Shown here in pieces: positions 57,602 to 64,000 of a stretch of 64,000 nucleotides of DNA. Numbering within the stretch: the first letter of the stretch is position 1; each line of letters opens with the position of its first letter. The stretch is from assembly GCF_001613065.1 (NCBI RefSeq), contig NZ_BDBQ01000028.1:53745-117744 (forward strand), in the 5' to 3' direction. The stretch is from Nocardia miyunensis NBRC 108239. Its GTDB lineage: Bacteria; Actinomycetota; Actinomycetes; Mycobacteriales; Mycobacteriaceae. Position numbers and translations under genes: made by a program. A model generated the notes under the pieces. It was given only the letters and a program-made list of their open reading frames with translations, was not told where the DNA came from and searched no databases.

Positions 57602-58177
57602 TCAGCGGACGTGTCGGGTCCGCTCGGACTCGGCGGTGACCTCGGTCGTGTGGGTGATCTCGGTCTCGTCGCCGGTCTTCTCGGCCGCCTCGTCCTGTTC
57701 CCTCGCGGCCTCGGCGCGGGCCTTGGCCTCGGCCTCCTCGGCCGCCGCGAACGGGTCCGGGATGCGCCCTCCGCTGGCCTCGATCAGGATGCGCAACCGG
57801 TCGTACCCGACCGCGGGCAGCGGCACCTCCGCCCCGTCGGACAGATGCGCGCGCACATAACCACGCTTCGGAATGCTCACGCCCTGCACCTGTGACCAGT
57901 CGATATGCCGGGAACCGAAGAACGTCCGCAGATCCAGCCCGGATGCGGACACCTTCGTGCGCGTGCGCTCGATCCAGATCGCGACGGCGATCGGAATCAC
58001 GAACAGCACCCACAGCACCTGGGGCCAGCCGAAGAAGGCGAATGCCACACAGAACAGCAGTACGAACACGGCGAGATGACCTAGGCGCGGGTTTCTGATC
58101 ACCCGACCCGTATCGGCTGCCTGGTCGGTGGTGTGGGACGATCGAGCAGGTGGCACGGACTGATGCGACGAGGACAC
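57602..58177 (-). CDS. PH-domain membrane protein (Cfp6-like)
   Basis: A 191-residue protein with two adjoining membrane helices (HLAVFVLLFCVAFAFFGW; VLWVLFVIPIAVAIWI) and a PH-like domain (about residues 70-135: TKVSASGLDLRTFFGSRHID, WSQVQGVSIPKRGYVRAHLS). The C-terminal 55 residues are a Glu/Ala-rich, probably coiled or disordered tail. The position upstream of ilvB on the opposite strand is that of M. tuberculosis cfp6, a culture-filtrate antigen. Function is unknown. Confidence 0.88.
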   Translation of the reverse strand: MSSSHQSVPPARSSHTTDQAADTGRVIRNPRLGHLAVFVLLFCVAFAFFGWPQVLWVLFVIPIAVAIWIERTRTKVSASGLDLRTFFGSRHIDWSQVQGVSIPKRGYVRAHLSDGAEVPLPAVGYDRLRILIEASGGRIPDPFAAAEEAEAKARAEAAREQDEAAEKTGDETEITHTTEVTAESERTRHVR

Positions 58178-58254
58178 ACCCCCATCCTCGCATCACGGCA
58201 ATCGGACACAGATTCAGCCCTGTCTCACATGATGGGACACCCATGTCAAGGAAT

Positions 58255-58283
58255 TTGACTCAACGCCTCACGCCCACATACCG
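58255..58283 (+). promoter_or_regulatory. candidate ilvB promoter
   Basis: TTGACT (58255-58260) and CATACC (58277-58282) are spaced 16 bases apart. A start near 58289-58291 would place transcription at the leader-peptide GTG (58292), giving an almost leaderless leader ORF. Confidence 0.5.
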
Positions 58284-58291
58284 TCGAGCGC

Positions 58292-58339
58292 GTGAATCGA
58301 ATCGAGCTCCTCGTAATCGGCCGGCGCGTCCAGCGCTGA
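58292..58339 (+). CDS. ilvB leader peptide
   Basis: A 15-codon ORF, GTG to TGA, reads MNRIELLVIGRRVQR: two Ile, two Leu and two Val, a strong excess of the amino acids the downstream operon makes. There is no clear ribosome binding site, so leaderless translation from the promoter at 58255 is likely. Ribosome stalling at these codons when charged Ile, Leu or Val tRNA is short would change the folding of the mRNA before ilvB. Corynebacterium ilvBNC is known to be controlled by such attenuation. Confidence 0.85.
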   Translation: MNRIELLVIGRRVQR

Positions 58340-58409
58340 GACTGATTACTTCAGCTCGTAGCTGCGACGCGCCACCCTCGATCAGCCATCGGCTGTCGGG
58401 GGCTTTTTT
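58304..58409 (+). promoter_or_regulatory. ilvB transcription attenuator
   Basis: A terminator hairpin, CCCTCGA TC AGCC / GGCT G TCGGGGG (58375-58402), is followed by C and T6 at 58404-58409. Upstream, two pairings compete: GAGCT plus GTAATC (58304-58318) with GATTAC plus AGCTC (58343-58357), and GGCGCGTC (58323-58330) with GACGCGCC (58366-58373). They cannot form together as simple stems, because they cross. A stalled ribosome on the leader peptide would cover the first arm and free the second. The switch to an antiterminator is inferred, not shown. Confidence 0.82.
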
Positions 58410-58459
58410 GTGTTCAGGCCAGTTCCGCTAGAGATGACAAGCAGTAAAGGATCAAGACG

Positions 58460-60409
58460 GTGAGCGCACCTACCGCACGCCCCGGGCCCTCGGCCCGCAG
58501 GCCCGCGCCCTCGGCCAATCAGCCGACATCCGCGACTACTGCCGCACCGAATCGCCGCCAGGTCCCGCCCGAGCGGGTCACCGGCGCGCAGTCGGTCGTC
58601 CGCTCCCTCGAGGAGCTCGGCGTCGAGACGGTCTTCGGTATTCCAGGCGGTGCGGTACTGCCTCTCTACGACCCGCTCTTCGATTCCACCAAGGTCCGTC
58701 ACGTGCTGGTCCGGCACGAGCAGGGCGCGGGTCACGCCGCGACCGGATACGCCCAGGCCACCGGCAAGGTCGGTGTGTGCATGGCGACATCCGGTCCGGG
58801 CGCGACCAACCTCGTGACCCCGATCGCCGACGCGCAGATGGACTCGGTGCCGCTGGTCGCGATCACCGGTCAGGTGGGTCGCGGGCTGATCGGCACCGAC
58901 GCCTTCCAGGAGGCGGACATCTCCGGTATCACCATGCCGGTCACCAAGCACAACTTCCTGGTCAACGATGCGCTCGACATCCCGCGGATGATCGCCGAGG
59001 CATTCCACCTCGCCTCGACGGGCCGTCCCGGCGCGGTGCTGGTCGACATCCCCAAGGACGTGCTGCAAGCGCAGACCCTGTTCAGCTGGCCGCCGGAGAT
59101 GCGGTTGCCCGGCTACCGCCCGGTGACCAAACCGCACGGTAAGCAGGTGCGCGAGGCCGCCCGGATGATCCTGGACTCGAAGTCCCCGGTGCTGTACGTC
59201 GGCGGCGGCGTGATCAAGGCCGAGGCCTCGGCGGAACTGCTGGAACTGGCCGAGCTGACCGGCATCCCGGTCGTCACGACGCTGATGGCGCGCGGCGCGT
59301 TCCCGGACAGCCACCGGCTCAACATGGGTATGCCCGGAATGCACGGAACCGTGGGAGCCGTTGCGGCACTGCAGAAGTCGGATCTGCTGATCACGCTCGG
59401 CGCGCGTTTCGACGACCGCGTCACCGGCCAGCTCGATTCGTTCGCCCCGAACGCCAAGGTGATCCACGCCGATATCGACCCCGCGGAGATCGGCAAGAAC
59501 CGGCACGCGGACGTGCCGATCGTGGGCGACTGCCGCGAGGTGATCACCGAGCTGATCGAGACGCTCAAGGCCGATCCCGCGCACTCGACCGCGAAAAACA
59601 CCGCGCTGCTCGAGCTTTCGGAGTGGTGGAGCTACCTCGACGGTATCCGCGAGGCCTATCCGCTGGGCTGGACCCCGTCCTCCGACGGTTCGCTGTCCCC
59701 GGAATTCGTCATCGAGAAGCTCGGCCAGCTCGCCGGTCCGGACGCGATCTACGTCGCCGGCGTCGGCCAGCACCAGATGTGGGCCGCGCAGTTCATCAAG
59801 TACGAGAAGCCCCGCACCTGGCTCAATTCGGGCGGTCTGGGCACCATGGGTTACGCCGTTCCGGCGGCCATGGGCGCGAAGATGGGCGCGCCGGACAAAG
59901 AGGTGTGGGCGGTCGACGGTGACGGCTGTTTCCAGATGACCAATCAGGAGCTGGCCACCTGCGCGGTGGAGGGCGTGCCGATCAAGGTCGCGCTGATCAA
60001 CAACGGCAACCTCGGCATGGTCCGGCAGTGGCAGACGCTGTTCTACGAGCAGCGCTACTCCAACACCGATCTGGGCACGCACACCCTGCGCATCCCCGAC
60101 TTCGTCAAGCTCGCCGAAGCGCTGGGCTGCCACGGCATCCGCGTGGAGAAGGAAGAGGATGTAGAAGCCGCGATCCGCGAGGCGCAGTCGATCAACGACC
60201 GTCCCGTGGTGATCGACTTCATCGTCGGCAAGGACGCGCAGGTGTGGCCGATGGTCGCCGCCGGTACCTCCAACGACGAGATCATGGCAGCTCGCGGTAT
60301 CCGCCCGCTGTTCGACGACGACGAAGCGGCCGCGGAGCCCTCGGTGATCCACGAGGCGATGGCGCACGACCAGGCGCAGGATCGGGCCGCGCAGAATGGG
60401 GACCAGTAG
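58460..60409 (+). CDS. ilvB: acetolactate synthase large subunit
   Basis: The 649-residue ThDP enzyme condenses two pyruvates, or pyruvate with 2-ketobutyrate, in the first shared step of branched-chain amino acid synthesis. After a 35-residue disordered N-terminus come [20 protein letters not shown], the catalytic Glu in [17 protein letters not shown]-domain sequences and the ThDP motif [21 protein letters not shown] start at GTG 58460. It is preceded by the attenuator and abuts ilvN directly (stop and start adjacent). Confidence 0.97.
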   Translation: MSAPTARPGPSARRPAPSANQPTSATTAAPNRRQVPPERVTGAQSVVRSLEELGVETVFGIPGGAVLPLYDPLFDSTKVRHVLVRHEQGAGHAATGYAQATGKVGVCMATSGPGATNLVTPIADAQMDSVPLVAITGQVGRGLIGTDAFQEADISGITMPVTKHNFLVNDALDIPRMIAEAFHLASTGRPGAVLVDIPKDVLQAQTLFSWPPEMRLPGYRPVTKPHGKQVREAARMILDSKSPVLYVGGGVIKAEASAELLELAELTGIPVVTTLMARGAFPDSHRLNMGMPGMHGTVGAVAALQKSDLLITLGARFDDRVTGQLDSFAPNAKVIHADIDPAEIGKNRHADVPIVGDCREVITELIETLKADPAHSTAKNTALLELSEWWSYLDGIREAYPLGWTPSSDGSLSPEFVIEKLGQLAGPDAIYVAGVGQHQMWAAQFIKYEKPRTWLNSGGLGTMGYAVPAAMGAKMGAPDKEVWAVDGDGCFQMTNQELATCAVEGVPIKVALINNGNLGMVRQWQTLFYEQRYSNTDLGTHTLRIPDFVKLAEALGCHGIRVEKEEDVEAAIREAQSINDRPVVIDFIVGKDAQVWPMVAAGTSNDEIMAARGIRPLFDDDEAAAEPSVIHEAMAHDQAQDRAAQNGDQ

Positions 60410-60913
60410 ATGAGTACCACCCACACACTGAGCGTGCTGGTGGAGGACAAGCCCGGCGTGCTGGCCCGGGTGGCGAGCCTGTTCTCCCGGCGCGGATTCA
60501 ACATCGAATCCCTCGCGGTCGGCGGCACCGAACTGCCGGACGTCTCGCGGATGACGATCGTGGTGACGGTCGAGGACCTGCCGCTCGAGCAGGTGACCAA
60601 GCAGCTCAACAAGCTGGTGAACGTCATCAAGATCGTGGAGCAGGACGCGGACAACTCGGTGGCTCGCGAGCTGATCCTGGTCAAGGTGCGCGCCGATTCG
60701 AGTGTGCGCACCCAGGTCATCGAAGCGGTGAATCTGTTCCGCGCCAAGGTGATCGACGTCTCGCCCGATGCGCTGACCGTCGAGGCGACCGGCACCCGGT
60801 CCAAACTCGACGCGCTGCTGCGGATGCTGGAACCGTACGGCATCCGCGAAATCGTGCAGTCCGGCGTGGTGGCGGTGGGCCGCGGGCCCAAATCGATCAC
60901 CGCGACCCGCTGA
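60410..60913 (+). CDS. ilvN: acetolactate synthase small subunit
   Basis: The 167-residue regulatory subunit confers valine feedback inhibition on IlvB. Its N-terminal ACT domain is intact (TLSVLVEDKPGVLARVASLF, SRRGFNIESLAVGGTELPDV). The C-terminal ALS domain includes LILVKVRADSSVRTQVIEAV and GIREIVQSGVVAVGRGPKSI. The start directly follows the ilvB stop, so the subunits are made together. Confidence 0.96.
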   Translation: MSTTHTLSVLVEDKPGVLARVASLFSRRGFNIESLAVGGTELPDVSRMTIVVTVEDLPLEQVTKQLNKLVNVIKIVEQDADNSVARELILVKVRADSSVRTQVIEAVNLFRAKVIDVSPDALTVEATGTRSKLDALLRMLEPYGIREIVQSGVVAVGRGPKSITATR

Positions 60914-62144
<1,231 letters not shown>

Positions 62145-62162
62145 GGTTTTCGCATCCGCTGT

Positions 62163-62191
62163 GGCCCGGCACCTTCGAAAGGTGCCGGGCC
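62163..62191 (+). terminator. ilvC terminator hairpin
   Basis: GGCCCGGCACCTT pairs perfectly with AAGGTGCCGGGCC across a CGA loop (13-bp stem), 18 bases after the ilvC stop. No long T-tract follows. Confidence 0.75.
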
Positions 62192-62464
62192 GCAGTGCGT
62201 TTCGGGGCATCCCGCTTGGCGGGAGATCACCGAGATCGCGATATTCCTGTGCGACAGCGGCTTTCGGGCCCAATGTGCCTACCGGTTGTCCGTACGCGAG
62301 TTCTGTCGCGGCTCACCGAAGAGTACGGTGGGCCGCGTCTTCCGTCCGCAGCGGCCCGATCTACGCATTTTCCGACGGGCAGACAGAGGCGATCCGGATT
62401 GCCGGTAGCGGCGAGTTCCCCGACGAGTACGGCTTCCGGTATGGCCACAGGACAGGATTGACGC
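62192..62464 (+). other. gene-free stretch between ilvC and vapC
   Basis: No supported gene. A short coding-like stretch (62223-62295; EITEIAIFLCDSGFRAQCAY) has biased codons but no start or family and may be a gene fragment. A frame near 62355-62440 (IYAFSDGQTEAIRIAG) is likewise unidentified. Confidence 0.3.
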
Positions 62465-62893
62465 TCAGTTGTCGTAGGGCAGCAGAACGAAGTTACTGAA
62501 GCCCCAAAGCGGTCGCAAGGCTCGAAAATGTCGCTGATCGAGAGTCATGATTCGGTCGGTGCGCTCCCGGTCGGCAATGACGACATTGGACGCATCGGCG
62601 ATGCCTATGTAACCGTCGTCGTACTTTCCGGTGATCGCGAGCGCCGCCGCGTGCTGATTGGCTGTCCATTCCGCGAGTTCATAGGCCCCGGCCGCCACAT
62701 CGCCGGCGAAGTCGCGGGCGGCTCGGGACCCCAATCGGGCGTAAAGCATGTAGTCGGCCTCGGCGACCACGAATGGGGATACGACGAGGTGCTCATCCCC
62801 GCTACCGACGATCCGAGCCAGCTGAGCGTGCTCCTCATAAGACTCGTCGAAGAGTGCGAGAATCGCACTGGTGTCGACTACGGTGGCCGTCAC
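62465..62893 (-). CDS. VapC-like PIN-domain toxin
   Basis: A 142-residue PIN-domain ribonuclease is read from GTG 62893. Acidic active-site residues are seen as Asp7 (TATVVDTSAILALFDES), Glu in SPFVVAEADYML, and the Asp pair region YIGIADASNVVIADRERTDR with LDQRHF. Its start overlaps the antitoxin stop (GTGA at 62890-62893), the usual vapBC arrangement. VapC toxins cut tRNA or rRNA; the target cannot be read from sequence. Confidence 0.92.
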   Translation of the reverse strand: MTATVVDTSAILALFDESYEEHAQLARIVGSGDEHLVVSPFVVAEADYMLYARLGSRAARDFAGDVAAGAYELAEWTANQHAAALAITGKYDDGYIGIADASNVVIADRERTDRIMTLDQRHFRALRPLWGFSNFVLLPYDN

Positions 62894-63108
62894 CAGGCCC
62901 CGAATCCTTGGCCGAGCTGCCGGTCGATCTCTTCGGCCGAGAGTGGGCGATCGCTGCGGTAGCCCCCGATGGTCGGCTTCGGTTGAGCTGCGGCTGTGTC
63001 CAGAAGCTGGTCGAGTGCCTGCGCGAGAGTGACTCCCTTGGAAGCCGCGACTCGTTGCAGTCGGTCGCGAACCACTTTCGGTACCTTGATGGTTGTCAGA
63101 TCGGACAT
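62890..63108 (-). CDS. VapB-like antitoxin (ribbon-helix-helix)
   Basis: A 72-residue protein. The N-terminal DNA-binding part is a ribbon-helix-helix: SDLTTIKVPKVVRDRLQRVA, then ASKGVTLAQALDQLLDTAAA. The C-terminal PLSAEEIDRQLGQGFGAW would wrap over the PIN domain and block the active site. It is upstream of vapC and overlaps it by four bases. An inverted repeat before its start (63116-63140) is the likely autoregulatory operator. Confidence 0.9.
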   Translation of the reverse strand: MSDLTTIKVPKVVRDRLQRVAASKGVTLAQALDQLLDTAAAQPKPTIGGYRSDRPLSAEEIDRQLGQGFGAW

Positions 63109-63115
63109 ACTTTGA

Positions 63116-63140
63116 GTATACCGGAATATATTGGGTATCC
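63116..63140 (-). promoter_or_regulatory. candidate vapBC operator
   Basis: Arms GTATACC and GGTATCC (one mismatch) flank the AT-rich palindrome AATATATT, eight bases upstream of the vapB start. It probably overlaps the promoter. Confidence 0.5.
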
Positions 63141-63317
63141 CATTCGCCTGTGATGCAGGAGGATAGATGTTCGATAGTGATGGTGCGAAGATCGGAGGAG
63201 ATGGTCGCGCGTCGCGATGCGTTCCTCGATGAGTTGACTGATTCGGCGAAGGATGAGACACAGCCGGGTAGTGAAACATCCAGGGACTGAACAGGTTCCG
63301 TGGTTCGGGTCGAGATG

Positions 63318-63767
63318 TCAGCAGAGCACGCTGATGAAGACCCGCCGCTCGGCCGGACCGGTGGTGTGCACGGCGACGCGTCGTGCCGGAATCGCGTGGG
63401 CGTCTTCGACACTGACGTTGCCGTCGTCGGTTTTCAGGACGTCGGCCACCGCCCCGGCATCCTTGAAGTAGCCGGGAATGTCGAGCGGCACCCCGGCATT
63501 GAACTGCCCGAGCCCGGACTGCTGCCGAAAAGCATCCAGCTGATCCAGCGGAATGTCGACGACCGCCCACAGCGTCTGCCCGGATCCGAAAAGCGCCCCC
63601 GACTTGTCCGCGACCACATGGGGCGGACTGGCAAAGTGGATTTTCCCGCACTTGGCCATCGCATCCAAGGTCGATGTATCGCCGGACGAGCACCCGGCCA
63701 GAACGGTCACCGCCCCCAGCAGACCCACGAGACCAGCGTTCCCTAGAGCGCCTCTGCGCGAAAACAT
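63318..63767 (-). CDS. small lipoprotein of unknown function
   Basis: A 149-residue protein begins at ATG 63767. FSRRGALGNAGLVGLLGAVT and VLAGC give a lipoprotein signal with a twin-arginine-like n-region. The mature part has one further Cys near the start (MAKCGKIHFASPPHVV) and Cys as the final residue (FISVLC), which could form a disulfide. It starts three bases after the stop of the gene upstream. I do not recognise a family. An in-frame ATG at 63788 would overlap that gene. Confidence 0.75.
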   Translation of the reverse strand: MFSRRGALGNAGLVGLLGAVTVLAGCSSGDTSTLDAMAKCGKIHFASPPHVVADKSGALFGSGQTLWAVVDIPLDQLDAFRQQSGLGQFNAGVPLDIPGYFKDAGAVADVLKTDDGNVSVEDAHAIPARRVAVHTTGPAERRVFISVLC

Positions 63768-63769
63768 GC

Positions 63770-64000
63770 TCAGAGCGGCCCTTCCCATGACATGGGTTGT
63801 GAGTATGCGCTCGTCGTATTGCCGCGAACGCGAAAGCTTCTCGCCCAGCCTGCCTCTTCGAGCTGTCTCATGTCCCGGTCCACGTTCGTCTTGAATGACT
63901 TCTCCAAATCCATTGTGAAAGTGCGGTCCTGATCGAAGTTGTAGTAATCGTAGAAGTAGGCCGCGAACTTGATCATGCCGTGGAGTCCCTTGCCGTCTTC
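63770..64000 (-). CDS. 3' end of a gene cut by the window edge
   Basis: The last 76 codons of a minus-strand gene continue beyond 64000. Visible sequence: EDGKGLHGMIKFAAYFYDYY, NFDQDRTFTMDLEKSFKTNV, DRDMRQLEEAGWARSFRVRG. It is rich in aromatic and charged residues and has no signal or membrane segment. It ends three bases before the lipoprotein start, so the two form an operon. No family is recognised. A toxin with a lipoprotein partner is one possibility among many. Confidence 0.7.
   Translation of the reverse strand, partial: EDGKGLHGMIKFAAYFYDYYNFDQDRTFTMDLEKSFKTNVDRDMRQLEEAGWARSFRVRGNTTSAYSQPMSWEGPL

Noticed and set aside
63093..63290. 65-codon plus-strand frame upstream of vapB
   Set aside because: It overlaps the vapBC operator, and neither start nor codon bias is convincing.

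Overview
The window looks like chromosome from a high-GC actinomycete of the Nocardia/Rhodococcus/Mycobacterium group, most likely a Nocardia. The reasons are strong GC bias at third codon positions, frequent GTG starts and 4-base stop/start overlaps, F420-type enzymes, XRE-DUF5753/DUF397 pairs, WXG100 proteins, and a core gene order that I recall from Mycobacterium tuberculosis. That order is ligA, an ACT-domain gene, gatC-gatA, pfkA, gatB, lppZ, a DoxX gene, cfp6 and ilvB-ilvN-ilvC. All of these are present in the same order, but pfkA is inverted here and long accessory blocks separate the core genes.

Layout. 1-2.9 kb: SRPBCC protein, nucleotidyltransferase, F420-type PPOX protein, SAM methyltransferase. 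3.0-8.5 kb (core): ligA, a GNAT gene, the ACT gene, gatC and gatA. 8.5-28.4 kb (accessory): a TetR/SDR unit with two matching operators; an alpha/beta hydrolase; a phospholipase A2-like exported protein; a histidine kinase and response regulator flanking uppP; a Ser/Thr kinase; a nitroreductase; a hydrolase-MarR operon with a perfect palindromic operator; seven tandem ~97-bp repeats; a divergent cupin/MarR pair; and a patch of XRE/DUF397/IrrE-type genes, two of them decayed. 28.4-32.7 kb: pfkA, then an operon with an amidohydrolase, a dihydroxyphthalate-decarboxylase-like protein and a dicarboxylate symporter. 33-42.8 kb: a beta-lactamase-fold lipoprotein, a large Ser/Thr kinase with pentapeptide repeats, a second two-component system and a MacB/FtsX-type ABC exporter.

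42.9-46.7 kb (core): gatB, lppZ, DoxX. 46.8-52.9 kb: a Uma2 nuclease-like gene and a pyrimidine/hydantoin operon (ureidopropionase-type amidase, dihydropyrimidinase/hydantoinase, F420 oxidoreductase, a 102-residue unknown, NCS1 transporter), with a 57-codon ORF pointing away from it. 53.0-55.4 kb: a lower-GC cassette of two WXG100 genes, a 495-residue toxin ending in a colicin E3-type rRNase domain, and a small acidic probable immunity gene, all joined by stop/start overlaps. 55.6-62.2 kb (core): ilvD, cfp6 and ilvBNC. ilvB is preceded by a 15-codon leader peptide rich in Ile/Leu/Val and by a hairpin followed by T6, which is a transcription attenuator. 62.4-64 kb: a vapBC pair, a lipoprotein and a gene cut by the window edge.

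The most interesting items are the type VII-linked colicin E3-like toxin cassette, the ilvB attenuator, the seven-copy minisatellite, a hairpin repeat found at two gene ends with compensated stem changes, and the F420-linked hydantoin operon with its unknown small proteins.
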